From contig JAKCPB010001390.1 of assembly GCA_021442155.1 (NCBI GenBank), forward strand, positions 1 through 64,000: 64,000 bases of DNA. Direction: 5' to 3'. Shown here piece by piece: positions 24,661 through 37,600 of this stretch. The stretch's first letter is position 1. Each line of letters starts with the position of its first letter. The position numbers were made by a program, and so were the translations under genes. The stretch comes from Cymbidium sinense. Taxonomy: Eukaryota > Streptophyta > Magnoliopsida > Asparagales > Orchidaceae. Under the pieces are notes generated by a model. It saw nothing but the letters and a program-made list of their open reading frames with translations. It did no database searches and was not told the DNA's origin.

Positions 24661-25799
24661 TAAAAAATAAGTTTAGGTTTATTTAGTTTATTTATGATTT
24701 TACTTTCTATTTTATTTTTTTATTTGTTTATTTTCTTTTATTTAGTTTAGTTTATTTATTCTTTTTATCTATGTTTTTCATTTTAGTTTATTTTTTAAAT
24801 TTAGGTTTATGTTTAGGTTTATTTTTTAGTTTTGAGTTTATTTTTATTTTATTTTTAAGGTTTAAGTTTTATTTTTTATTTTTTTTTGGTTTATTTTTTA
24901 TTTCTCGTTTAGGTTTGCTTTTCATTTTAGGTTTATTTTAGGTTTTATTTATTAGTTTATTTTTAATTTATTTTGGTTTATTTTAGGTTTTGGTTTAGGT
25001 TTAGGTTTTATTCATTTTAGTTTTGTTTATTTTATTTTAAGTTTAGGTTTATTTTAGATTGTTTATTTTATTTTTATTTTTTAGTTTTTATTTTTAGTTT
25101 AGGGTTTAGATTTCTTTTATTTAGTTTTAAGGCTTTATTTTTAGGTTTTATTTTTTAGGTTTAGGATTTTCTATAATTTTTTATTTTTTATTTTAGGTTT
25201 ATTTTAGGTTTATTTTTTTTATTTTATGTTTAATTTTATTTTATTTAGGTTTTTTATTTTTAGGTTTATTTTATTTTTTTAATTTAGTTTATATTTTATT
25301 TATTTTATTTTAATTTAGTTTTTATTTATTTTATTTTAGGTTTAGGTTTAGGTTTTAGTTTAGGTCTATTTTATTTTGTTTAGGTCCAAGTTTCTTTATT
25401 ATTTTAATTTTAGGTTTATTAGTTTAGCTTTTTTTTAGGGTTTTTATGGTGTAGTTTAGGTCAGGTCAGGGTAACGCTAGGGTTTAGGTCATTTTATCAT
25501 AGGGTTGGGTTTAGGGTTTAAAGTAGTTGTAAGTTTATGGCTTTAGGTGGGGTTTGTGGTTTAAGATTTATGATTTAGGATTTGGGTGGTTTAGGGTTGG
25601 TGTGGTTGCCTAGTTTAGGTTTTATTTTATTTAGGTTTTATTTTAGGTTTTATTTTATTTTTTAATTTAGATTTTATATATTTTATTTTAATCTATTTTT
25701 TTTATTTATTTTATTTTAGGTTTAGGTAGGCCTATTTTATTTTATTTCATTTTCTTTATTTATTACCCAGGTTTTATTTAGTCACTTTAGTTTAGGTTT

Positions 25800-27060
25800 A
25801 AGGTTGCAGAGTCAGTGGAGTGTGGTAGTCATTCTTAGGGTTTAGGGTCATCAAGGTTTGGGCCTAGGCCCATTTAGGGTTTTCTCATCATGGCCCAGCA
25901 TTTAGGGCCTTTAGAGAACAGGGTTTTAGGAGGGCCTCTAGGGTAAGTGGCCTGGTGGTAGAGATTGTGGCTCAGGATTTATGATTTAGGATCATTCAGT
26001 TTAGGGTTTAATGTTTAGGGCTCAGTTGAGGATTATGATTTTGGTAGGCCTAGGTTAGCTAGTGTTTAGGGCTTTTTTAAAAATTAAGGTTTAGGGTTTA
26101 TTTAGTTTATTTATTGATTTTTTATTATCATTTTTTATTTTATTTATGTTTATTTTTCTTTTATTTAGTTTATTTTATTTTGCTTTACTTATTTCATTTA
26201 TGTTTTTCATTTTAGTTTATTTTTAAATTTAGGTTTATGTTTAGGTTTATTTTTTTTTAGTTGAGTTTTATTTTATTTTATTTTTAAGGTTTAAGTTTTA
26301 TTTTTATTTTGGTTTAGGTTTTTTATTTTACTCTCGTTTAGGTCATGGTTTTCATTTTTAGGTTTATTTTAGGTTTTATTTATTAGTTTATTTTAATTTA
26401 TTTTGGTTTATTTTAGGTTTTGGTTTAGGTTTAGTTTTATTCATTTTAGTTTTGTTTATTTTAGCTTAAGTTTAGTTTATTTTAGATTGTTTATTTTATT
26501 TTATTTTTGGTTTAGTTTTTTTATTTTTAGTTTAGGGTTTAGATTTCTTTTTATTTAGTTTTAGGCTTTATTTTTAGGTTTTATTTTTTAGGTTTAGGAT
26601 TTTCTATAATTTTAATTTATTTTATTTTAGGTTTATTTTAGGTTTATTTTTTTTATTTATGTTTAATTTTATTTTATTTAGGTTTTTATTTTTAGGTTTA
26701 TTTTATTTTTTTAATTTAGTTTATATTTTATTTATTTTATTTTAATTTAGTTTTTTTTATTTATTTTATTTTTTAGATTTAGGTTTAGGTTTAGCTCATT
26801 TTATTTTTTGTAGGTTCAAGTTTATTTATTTTAATTTAGGTTTATTTAGTTTAGCTTTAGTTTTAGGTTTATTTAGGTGCAGAGTAGGGTCAAGGCTCAG
26901 GGTTAGTGCTAGGGTTTAGTAGAGTTTATCATTAGGGTTTTGGGCTAGTGGAGCTCAGGTTGCAGTCATGGCTCAGTTTGAAGTCAGGGTAAGATTTATG
27001 ATCCAGGATCTTGGGCCTAGGCCTGTAGGGTTTAGTGGGCCTAATGCCTAGGGTAGGTAT
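25800..27060 (+). repeat. C-for-T islands (25,800-26,070; 26,870-27,060)
   Basis: Head positions of two successive units, substituted in part. The first ends at the box near 26,070. Confidence 0.5.
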
Positions 27061-27169
27061 TTTATTTAGGTTTATTTTAGGTTTATTTTATCTTAATAGT
27101 TTAATTTATTTATTTAATAGCCTTTTATTTATTTTATTTTAGGTTTAGGTTTAGGTTTTAGAGGCTCAT

Positions 27170-27525
27170 CTTTATTTCCCGCCCCAAGTCTTTATTTATC
27201 TAATCTTAGGTTTAGTTTAGCTTATTTAGGCCTAGGCCCATGCAGAGCCCAGGCCTGCTGGGCCAGGGCTCAGGCCCAGTGGCCCAGGGTCAGGCTCATA
27301 GGTTGGGCCTAGTGCCCATAGCCCAGGGTCTTAGGGTCATCATGGCCCAGCCAGGGCCTAGAGAATGGGTTTAGGTTTAGGGCCTGAGAGGTAGGCTTAT
27401 GGCCCAGGGTAGGGGAGATCTTAGGGTTTAGGATTTATGATTTAGGATTAGGTAGGGTAGGGCCTAATAGGCTTTAGGGTTGAGGATTATGATTTTGGGT
27501 TTAAGGGCCTAGCTGGTGTTTAGGG
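27170..27525 (+). repeat. GC-rich C-for-T island
   Basis: ATGGCCCAGCCAGGGCCTAG before AGAATGGG aligns with TTTAGCATTTAGGGTTTAG before AGAATAGGG in the 32.1 kb head. Only pyrimidines differ at the aligned sites, apart from a few indels. Confidence 0.6.
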
Positions 27526-28369
27526 CTTTTAAAATAAAAAGAGGTTTATTTAGTTTATTTTCTATTGATTACTTTATCTATTTTTTTATTTTTTATTTAT
27601 GTTATTTTTTTCTTTATTTAGTTTAGTTTATTTATTTTGTTTTACTTATTTTATGTTTTCATTTTAGTTTATTTTTAAATTTAGGTTTATGTTTAGGTTT
27701 ATTTTTTAGTTGAGTTTTATTTTATTTTATTTTTAAGGTTTAAGTTTTATTTTTTATTTTTGGTTTAGGTTTTTATTTTTTCTCGTGTTTAGGCTCATGG
27801 TTTCATTTTAGGTTTATTTTAGGTTTTATTTATTAGTTTATTTTAATTTATTTTGGTTTATTTTAGGTTTTGGTTTAGGTTTAGGTTTTATTTTATTTTA
27901 GTTTATTTTAGCTTAAGTTTAGTTTATTTTAGATTGTTTATTTTATTTTATTTTTTGGTTTAGTTTTATTTTTTTTTAGTGTTTAGATTTCTTTTATTTA
28001 GTTTTAAGGCTTTATTTTAGGTTTTATTTTTAGGTTTAGGATTTTCTATAATTTTAGTTTATTTTATTTTAGGTTTATTTAGGTTTATTTTTTTATTTAT
28101 GTTTAATTTTATTTTATTTTATTTTATTTTTAGGTTTATTTTATTTTTAATTTAGTTTATATTTTTTATTTATTTTATTTTAATTTAGTTTTTTTATTTT
28201 TTATTTTTAGGTTTAGGTTTAGGTTTAGTTTAGGTTTATTTTTATTTTGTTTAGGTGTCCAAGTTTTCTTTATTTATTTTAATTTTAGGTTTTATTTAGT
28301 TTAGCTTTTAGTTTTAGGTTAAGGGTTTATGGTGTGAGAGTAGGCTAAGGTTTAGGGTTTAATGCTAGG

Positions 28370-29110
28370 GTTTAGGGTAGGGTTTATCATTTAGGCCTGG
28401 GCCTGGGAAGGGTTTAAAGCTCAGGGTCAAGTTTATGGCCAGTTTAGGGTTGGAGGTTTAGGCCTAAGATTTATGATTTAGGATTTTGGGTTTGTATTTT
28501 AGGGTTTGGGAACGCCTAGGGCCCAGGGCCTCTTATCTTTATCTAGTGCCTTTATCTCAGGCTCATTCATCTTAACTAGCCCTGATCTTACTCCATCTTC
28601 ATCTCTTAACCTAGTCTTTCTTTCCATCTTTACCTTAGGCCCAGGGCCTCAGGCTTAGCCTCAGGGCTCCATCTCACTCTCTTTATCTCCGTCCCCAAGC
28701 CTTCCCCTACTCCATCTTAACCTCAGGCCTTACTCTGGCCTTAGCTCTCTGCAGGCCCTGCCTGCTTGGCGCAGCCTGTGGCCTGCCAAGGCCCAGGGCT
28801 CAGGCGCCTGTGGCCCAGGGCCCAGGGCCCACTCACCCAGGGCCTTGGCCTACTCATAGCTCAGGGCTCCAGGCTCACCATCAGCTGGCTCAGGCTGTGG
28901 CTAGAGAACTCACCCAGGGCCTAGGGCTCTAGCTGCCTGGTATCGGTAAGCCCATGGAGTGGCCTTAGCCCGAGATCTTGTGGCTCAGATCTATGATCCA
29001 GGATCTAGGTCAGGGCCTAGGGCTTAATGCCCAGGCTTCCTAGTGGCCTGGCTCGAGGGATCATGATCTTGGGCCTAAGGCCTCAGGTCAGCCTGCGTTT
29101 AGGGCCTTTC
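28370..29110 (+). repeat. Heavily C-substituted unit, including its AT-rich body
   Basis: Here C replaces T in the head and also in the body. TTATCTAGTGCCTTTATCTCAG near 28,535 aligns with TTATTTAGGTTTTATTTTAGG near 31,780. The phrase GGATCATGATCTTGGGCC near 29,060 matches GGATTATGATTTTGGGTT in other units. The open frame at 29,027-29,281 spans this edge and has no recognisable domain. Confidence 0.6.
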
Positions 29111-29939
29111 AAAAATAAGCAGCCAAAAAGGTTTATTTCTAGTTTATTTTCATTGATTTTAATTTCTATCCCATTTTTTATTTTATTTTACATGTTATTT
29201 TTCTTTCTTTCATTTACTAGTTTTATTTATCTACTTTACTTATTTCGCTTATGTTTTCATCTTAGTTTATTTTTAACTTAGGTTTTATGTTTAGGTTTAT
29301 TCTTTTAGTCTGAGTTTTATTTTATCTTTATTTTAAGTCTTAAGTTTTATTTTTATTTTTTAGGTTTCTTTATTTTTCCTTTCTGTGCCTAGTTTTCATG
29401 GTTTCATTTTAGGTTTCATTTTAGGTTTTATTTATTAGTTTATTTTAATTTATTTTGGTTTATTTTAGGTTTTGGCCTAGGTTTAGGGTTTTTATCCATC
29501 TTAGTTTTGTTTATCTTAGCTTAAGCTTTCAGTTTATTTAGATTGTTTTATTTTCTTTTTTTGGGTTTTTTATTTTTTAGTTTAGTAGGCTAGATTTCTT
29601 TTATTTTAGTTTTAAGGCTTTTATTTTAGTTTTATTTTTTAGGTTTAGGATTTTTCTGCTAATCTTTTAGTTTATCTTATCTTTAGTTTATTTTGTGGCT
29701 TATTTTTTTTTATTTATGTTTAATTTATCTTATTTAGGTTTTTTATTTCTTTAGGGTTTATTTTATTTTTTAATTTTAGTTTATATTTTATTTATCTTTA
29801 TCTTAATCTCTAGTTTTTTTATTTATTTTCATTTTAGGTTTAGGTTTGTAGGCTTAGCTTCAGCTCTATCTTTATTTTGCCTAGGTCTCAAGCCTCTCTC
29901 ATTTATCTTTAATTTTACAGGTCTATTTTAGCTTTTACC

Positions 29940-30745
29940 TTTATTTCTTTAGGTCTTATTCCATGGTGCTGCAGCCTGTGGCCCAAGGCCTAGGGCCCAA
30001 TGCTTCAGGGCCTGGGGCTCAGTGGCCCATCACTCCAGGGTCTTTGGGCCTGTGCTCAGTGGTCAAAGCTCATGCCCAGGGCCTCAGGGGCAAGGCCCAG
30101 GGCCTAAGACTCCATGACTCCAGGATCTTGGGCCTAGTGGCCCAGGGTCTGTGGCCCAGTGCCCAAATGCCCTAGGGCTCAGGCCTTCATCTTATCAGGC
30201 CTTTATCTTTGTGCTCATCTTATCTCTTTAATCTAGCTCAGGATCTTACTTCCATCTCATCTTTAACTTAGCCTTTCATTCCATTCTCATCTTGTGCTCA
30301 GCTCAGCCTTAGCCCAGCTCCCCACTTTATCTTTTACTCCCGTCTCAAGCCTCATCTATCTTAATCTTAGGTCTTCATCTAGCTCAGCCCTTAGGCCTCT
30401 CAGGCCTGCTGGCCTCGGGCAGAGCCTGGCTGGCCCAGTGGCCCAAGCTCAGTGGCCCAGGGCAGGGCCCATCACCCAGGGTCTTGGGCCCAGTGGCCCA
30501 TATAGCCTAGGGTCTTAGGGCCTCACCCATCATGGCCCAGCATCAGTGGCCTAGAGAACAGGGTCTTGGGTGGCCCAGGGCCTCTGCCCAGGCCTGCAAG
30601 CTTCCATGGCTCAGTGGCCCAGGTCGAGATCTTGTGGGCCCAGGACTCCATGATTGTAGATCAGGGCCCAGTGGCCCAGGGCCTAATGCCTAGTAGGGTC
30701 CCAGGATCATGATCTTTGGCCTAAGCTGCCTAGGGTCAGCCTGTT
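29940..30745 (+). repeat. Heavily C-substituted unit head
   Basis: GGCCCAGTGGCCC-type text before the box near 30,755. From about 30,525 it aligns phrase by phrase with 33,705-33,905 (for example GGGCCTAATG with GGGTTTAATG, and GGATCATGATC with GGATTATGATT). The 70- and 74-residue frames at 29,963 and 30,294 are low-complexity by-products of this composition. Confidence 0.6.
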
Positions 30746-33700
30746 TGTTTGTGGCCTTTTAAAAATCAAGCAAAAAGGTTTTAGGGCCTATTTAGTATCT
30801 TTCCTACTGATCTTTATCTTATTATTTATTTTTTATTTTATGTTTATTTTTCTTTTATTTAGTTTTATTTTATTTTGTTTTACTCTATTTTCTTATGTTT
30901 TTCATCTTAGCTTTATTTTAAATCAGGTTTATGTTTAGGTTTATTTTTAGTTGAGTTTTATTTTATTTTATTTTACTTTAAGTTTTATTTTTATTTTTGG
31001 TTTAGGTTTTATTTTACTTTTCTCTTAGTTTATGGTTTTCATTTTAGGTTTATTTTAGGTTTTATTTATTAGTTTATTTTAATTTATTTTGGTTTATTTT
31101 AGGTTTTGGTTTAGGTTTAGTTTTATTCATTTTAGTTTTGTTTTATTTTAGCTTAAGTTTAGTTTATTTTAGATTGTTTATTTTATTTTTTTATTTTGGT
31201 TTAGTTTTTTATTTTTAGTTTAGGGGTTTAGATTTCTTTTTATTTAGTTTTAAGGCTTTATTTTTAGGTTTTATTTTTTAGGTTTAGGATTTTCTATAAT
31301 TTTTAGTTTATTTTATTTTAGGTTTATTTTAGGTTTATTTTTTTTATTTATGTTTAATTTTTATTTTATTTAGGTTTTTTATTTTTAGGTTTATTTTATT
31401 TTTTTAATTTAGTTTATATTTTATTTATTTTATTTTAATTTAGTTTTTTTATTTATTTTATTTTAGGTTTAGGTTTAGGTTTTAGTTTAGGTTTATTTTA
31501 TTTTTGTTTAGGTTCAAGTTTTCTTTATTTATTTTAATTTTAGGTTTTATTTAGTTTAGTTTTAGGTTGGGAGGGTTTTAGGAGTTTAGGTTTAGTAGGG
31601 TTTAATGCTTAGGGTTTAGGTTTAGGTCATTTAGGGTTTGGGTTTAGGGTTTAAAGTTTAGGGTAAGTTTATGGCTTAGGGTTTAGGGGGAGGTTTTAGG
31701 GTTTAAGATTTATGATTTAGGATTTTGGGTTTAGGGGTTTTAGGGTTTAGGGTTTAATGTTTAGGGTTTAGGTTTTATTTTATTTAGGTTTTATTTTAGG
31801 TTTATTTTATTTTTTTAATTTAGTTTAGGATTTTATTTATTTTATTTTAATTTAGTTTTTTATTTATTTTATTTTTTAGGTTTAGGTTTAGGTTTTAGTT
31901 TAGGTTTCTATTTTATTTACTTCAAGTTTTCTTTATTTATTTTAATTTTAGGTTTTATTTAGTTTAGCTTTTAGTTTTAGGTTTAAGGGTTTATGGAGAG
32001 TTTAGGGTTTAGAGGGTGGGGTTTAGGGTTTAGGGTTTAGGGTTTATCATTTAGGGTTGGGGTTTAGGGTTTATAGTTTAGGGTTTAGGGTTTCGATTAA
32101 GGTTTAGCATTTAGGGTTTAGAGAATAGGGTTTTAGGGTTTAGGGTTTAGGTTTAGGGTTGTAAGTGGCAAGGGTTTAGGATGAGATTTGTGGAGGATTT
32201 ATGATTTAGGATTAGGGTTTAGGGTTTAGGGTTTAATGTTTAGGCTTTAGGGTTGAGGGATTATGATTTTGGGTTTAAGGTTTAGGGTTAGCTTAGTGTT
32301 TAGGGCTTTTTTTTAAAATTAAGTACAGCAAAAGGTTTAGGTTTATTTAGTTTATTTTTCTATTGATTTTACTTTATTCTATTTTTTATTTTTATTTATG
32401 TTTATTTTTCTTTTTATTTAGTTTAGTTTATTTATTTTGTTTTACTTATTTCTCATTATGTTTTTCATTTTAGTTTATTTTTTAAATTTAGGTTTATGTT
32501 TAGGTTTATTTTTTTAGTTGAGTTTTATTTTTATTTTATTTTTAAGGTTTAAGTTTTATTTTTTATTTTTTGGTTTAGGTTTTTATTTTACTTTCTCAGG
32601 TTTAGGTTTGCGGTTTTCATTTTAGGTTTATTTTTAGGTTTTATTTATTAGTTTATTTTTAATTTATTTTTGGTTTATTTTAGGTTTTGGTTTAGGTTTA
32701 GGTTTTATTCATTTTAGTTTTGTTTATTTTAGCTTAAGTTTAGGTTTATTTTAGATTGTTTATTTTATTTTTATTTTTGGTTTAGTTTTTTTATTTTTAG
32801 TTTAGGGTTTAGATTTCTTTTTTATTTAGTTTTAAGGCTTTATTTTAGGTTTTATTTTTTTAGGTTTAGGATTTTCTATAATTTTTAATTTATTTTATTT
32901 TAGGTTTATTTTAGGTTTATTTTTTTTTATTTATGTTTAATTTTTATTTTATTTAGGTTTTTTATTTTTAGGTTTATTTTATTTTTTTAATTTAGTTTAT
33001 ATTTTTATTTATTTTATTTTAATTTAGTTTTTTTTATTTATTTTTATTTTTAGATTTAGGTTTAGGTTTTAGTTTAGGTTTCTATTTTATTTTTTGTTTA
33101 GGTTCAAGTTTTCTTTATTTATTTTAATTTTAGGTTTTATTTAGTTTTTTAGTTTTAGGTTTTAAGGGTTTATGGTGTAGAGTTTAGGGTTTAAGGTTTA
33201 GGGTTTAGTGCCAGGGTTTAGGGTTTAGAGTTTATCATTTAGGGTTTTGGGTTTAGGGTTTAAAGTTTAGGGTTGTAAGTTTATGGCTTAGGGTTTAGGG
33301 TTGGAGGGGTAAGATTTATGATTTAGGATTTTGGGTTTAGGGTTTAGGGTTTTAGGGTTTAGGGTTTAAACGTAGGGTTTAGTTTTATTTTATTTAGGTT
33401 TTATTTTTAGGTTTATTTTATCTTTAATTTAGTTTAGGATCTTATTTATTTTATTTTAATTTAGTTTTTATTTATTTTATTTTAGGTTTAGGTTTAGGTT
33501 TAGTTTAGGTTTCTATTTTATTTTTTTATTTCTCAAGTTTTCTTTATTTATTTTAATTTTAGGTTTTATTTAGTTTAGCTTTTAGTTTTAGGTTTTAAGG
33601 TTTATGGTGCAGAGTTTAGGGTTTAGGGTTTAGCGCTTTAGGTTTAGGTCAGTTTAGGTTTATCATTTAGGGTTTTGGGAGTTTATAGTTTAGGGTTTTA

Positions 33701-35839
33701 GTACCCATCATTTAGCTTTAGGGTTTAGAGAACAGGTTTAGGGTTGGTTTAGGTTTAGTTTATGGCTTAGGGTTTAGGGTTGGAGATCTTAGGGTTTAGG
33801 ATTTATGATTTAGGATTAGGGTTTAGGTTTAGGGTTTAATGTTTAGGCTTTAGGGTTGAGGGATTATGATTTTGGGTTTAAGGTTTAGGGTTAGCTTAGT
33901 GTTTAGGGCTTTTTTTTAAAATTAAGTAAAGCAAAAGGTTTAGGTTTATTTAGTTTATTTTCATTGATTTTACTTTATTCTATTTTTATTTTTTATTTAT
34001 GTTTATTTTCTTCTTTATTTAGTTTAGTTTATTTATTTTGCTTATTATTTACATGTTTTTCATTTTAGTTTATTTTTTAAATTTAGGTTTATGTTTAGGT
34101 TTATTTTTTTAGTTGAGTTTTATTTTTATTTTATTTTTAAGGTTTAAGTTTTATTTTTATTTTTGGTTTAGGTTTTATTTTACTTTCTCGGTTTAGGTTT
34201 CATGCGGTTTTCATTTTAGGTTTATTTTAGGTTTTATTTATTAGTTTATTTTTAATTATTTTTTGGTTTATTTTAGGTTTTGGTTTAGGTTTAGGTTTAT
34301 TCATTTTAGTTTTGTTTATTTTAGCTTAAGTTTAGGTTTATTTTAGATTGTTTATTTTATTTTTATTTTGGTTTAGTTTTTTATTTTTTTAGTTTAGGGT
34401 TTAGATTTCTTTTTATTTAGTTTTAAGGCTTTATTTTTAGGTTTTATTTTTAGGTTTAGGATTTTCTATAATTTTAGTTTATTTTATTTTAGGTTTATTT
34501 TAGGTTTTTTTATTTATTTATGTTTAATTTTATTTTATTTAGGTTTTATTTTAGGTTTATTTTATTTTTTTAATTTAGTTTATATTTTTATTTATTTTAT
34601 TTTAATTTAGTTTTTTTTATTTATTATTTTTTATTTAGGTTTAGGTTTATTTAGTTTAGGTTTCTATTTTATTTTGTTTAGGTTCAAGTTTTCTTTATTT
34701 ATTTTAATTTTAGGTTTTATTTAGTTTAGCTTTTAGTTTTAGGTTTTAAGGGTTTATGGTGCAGAGTTTAGGGTTTAAGGTAGGGTTTAGTGCTTAGGTT
34801 TAGGGTTTATCATTTAGGGTTTGGGTTTAGGGTTTATAGTTTAGGGTTTTAGTGGTCACATCATGGCCTAACGCCAGTTTAGAGAATAGGGTGGGTTTAA
34901 GGTAGGTAGGGTAAGTTTATAGGGTTTAGGATTTATGATTTAGGATTAGGTAGGGTTTAGGGTTTAATGTAGTTTAGGGTTTAGTGATTATGATTTTGGG
35001 TTTAGGGTTTAGGTTAGCTTTGTGTTTAGGGCTTTTTTTAAAATTAAGCAAAGCAATAGGTTTAGGTTTATTTAGTTTATTTTCATTGATTTTACTTTAT
35101 TCTATTTTATTTTATTTATGTTTATTTTCTTTTATTTAGTTTAGTTTATTTATTTTGCTTTTACTTATTTCGCTTATGTTTTTATTTTAGTTTATTTTTT
35201 AAATTTAGGTTTATGTTTAGGTTTATTTTTTTTAGTTGAGTTTTATTTTATTTTATTTTAAGGTTTAAGTTTTATTTTTTATTTTTGGTTTTGGTTTTAT
35301 TTTACTTTCTTTAGGTTTCATGATTTTCATTTTAGGTTTATTTTAGGTTTTATTTATTAGTTTATTTTAATTTATTTTTGGTTTATTTTAGGTTTTCATT
35401 TAGGTTTAGGTTTTATTCATTTTAGTTTTGTTTATTTTAGAGTTTAGTTTATTTTAGATTGTTTATTTTATTTTTTATTTGGTTTAGTTTTTTATTTTAG
35501 TTTAGGGTTTAGATTTCTTTTATTTAGTTTTAAGGTTTTATTTTAGGTTTTATATTTTAGGTTTAGGATTTTCTATAGTTTTAGTTTATTTTATTTTAGG
35601 TTTATTTTAGGTTTATTTTATTTTATTTATGTTTAGTTTTATTTTATTTAGGTTTTATTTTTAGGTTTATTTTATTTTAATTTAGTTTAAGTTTTATTTA
35701 TTTTATTTTAATTTAGTTTTTTATTTATTTTATTTTTAGGTTTAGTTTAGGTTTTAGTTTAGGTTTCTATTTTATTTTTGTTTAGGTTCAAGCTCTTTAT
35801 TTATTTTAATTTTAGGTTTATTTAGACTTTTAGTTTTAG

Positions 35840-37570
35840 GTTTTAAGGGTCAGTAGAGTTTAGGGTTTGGTAGTTTAGTGCCCAGGGTAGGGTTTAGGGT
35901 TTATCATTTAGGGTCTTGGGTTTAGGGTAGTTTAGGGTTTTAGGGCTCACCATTAAGGGCCTAGCATTTAGGTTAGAACAGGGAGGGTTTAGGGTTTAAT
36001 GAGGGTCAAAGTGGCCAGGGTTTAGGGTTGGAGATCTAGGGTCAGGATTTATGATTTAGGATCAGTTTAGGGTTTAGGGTTTAATGTTTAGGCTTTAGGG
36101 TTTAGGTATTATGATCTTGGGTTTAGGGTAGGTCAGCTTTAGGGTTTTTTTAAAAAAGCAAACAACAGGTTTAGGTTTATTTAGTTTATTTTTCATTGAT
36201 TTTACTTTATCTATTTTTTATTTCATTTATGTTTATTTCTTCTTTTATTTAGTTTAGTTTATTTATTTTGCTTTTATTTTATGTTTTTTATTTTAATTTA
36301 TTTTTTTAAATTTAGGTTTATGTTTAGGTTTATTTTTTTAGTTGAGTTTTATTTTATTTTATTTTAAGGTTTAAGTTTTATTTTTTATTTTTGGTTTAGG
36401 TTATTATTTTACTCTCGTGTTTAGGTTCATGGGTTTCATTTTAGGTTTATTTTAGGTTTTATTTATTAGTTTATTTTTTAATTTATTTTGGTTTATTTTA
36501 GGTTTTGGTTTAGGTTTAGGTTTTATTCATTTTAGTTTTGTTTATTTTAGATTAAGTTTAGGTTTATTTTAGATTGTTTATTTTATTTTATTTTTTGGTT
36601 TAGTTTTTTTATTTTTAGTTTAGGGTTTAGATTTCTTTTTATTTAGTTTTAAGGTTTTATTTTTAAGTTTTATTTTAGGTTTAATATTTTCTATAGTTTT
36701 AGTTTATTTTATTTTAGGTTTATTTTAGGTTTATTTTATTTTATTTATGTTTAGTTTTATTTTATTTAGTTTTTTTTATTCAGGTTTATTTTAGGTTTTA
36801 TTTACTTTAGTTTATTATTACAGGTTTAGGTTTATTTTATTTTTTATTTTAGGTTTAAGTTTTTTTGTGGGTTTAGGTTTTATTTTTATTTTTTTTAAGT
36901 TTTATTTTTTGGTTTATTTTTTAGGTTTAGGTTTTTATTTTATTTTATTTTATGTTTATTTTATTTTATTTTATATTTAAGTCTTTTATTTTAGGTTTTA
37001 TTTTTTTAGGTTGATTTTATTTTTTAATTTAGTTTAGGTTTTATTTATTTTATTTTAATTTAGTTTATATTTATTTATTTTTTATTTTTAGGTTTAGGTT
37101 TAGGTTTTAGTAGGCTCTATTTTATTTTTATTTAGGTCCGTGCCTTTATTTATCTTTAATTTTAGGTTTTATTTAGTTTAGCTTTTAGTTTTAGGTTTTA
37201 AGGGTTTATGGTGTAGCTCAGTGTAGGGTTTAGTGGCCTGTGGCTCAGGGTTAGTGGTTGCAGGTTTATGGTTTAGGGCCCATCATTTAGGGTCTTGGGT
37301 CAGGTTTATAGTTTAGGGTCAGGGTCACCCATCATGGCCCAGCCAGCCTGCAGAGAACAGGGTTTTAGGGTCAGGGTTGAAGCCCAGGGTGCAAGCCCAT
37401 GCTAGCTCAGTGGAGGGAGTAGCATTTATGATCTATGACTCAGTGGTCAGTTTAGTGGCCTGTGGTCTTGTGGTCATGATTTAGGGCCTGAGCAATGTAT
37501 ACAGAGTCCCAGGATTCACTGTTAGGGTCAAGAAGTTTAGGTAGCCTAGGTTAGTTTTAGGGTCTGGGCT
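35840..37570 (+). repeat. C-for-T islands (35,840-36,140; 37,200-37,570)
   Basis: Partly substituted heads of the last two units of the tandem array, ending at boxes near 36,140 and 37,590. Confidence 0.5.
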
Positions 37571-37600
37571 CTTTTATAATTTTTTATTTTTATTATTTTT

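Larger units (their letters stand above)
20995..37600 (+). repeat. Tandem higher-order satellite array, about eleven 1.1-1.6 kb units
   Basis: Each unit runs: head of TTTAGGG text (or its C-substituted form), a phrase like GGATTATGATTTTGGG, the box TTTTTAAAATTAAGCAAA, an AT-rich body carrying landmarks such as TAGTTGAGTTTTATTTTA and AGGATTTTCTATAAT, then the next head. Boxes lie near 20,995, 21,570, 23,025, 24,655, 26,070, 27,525, 29,105, 30,755, 32,305, 33,910, 35,030, 36,140 and 37,590. The AGGATTTTCTATA landmark lies near 22,000 and 23,540 (both degenerate), then 25,170, 26,600, 28,040, 29,650, 31,290, 32,870, 34,460, 35,567 and 36,690. Copies differ mostly by T-run length and by C for T in some units. 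There is no coding content. Confidence 0.85.

Noticed and set aside
20995..37600. CRISPR array or centromeric short satellite
   Set aside because: There are no constant repeats with unique spacers, and unit length (1.1-1.6 kb) and telomere-derived text do not fit a 150-180-base centromere satellite.
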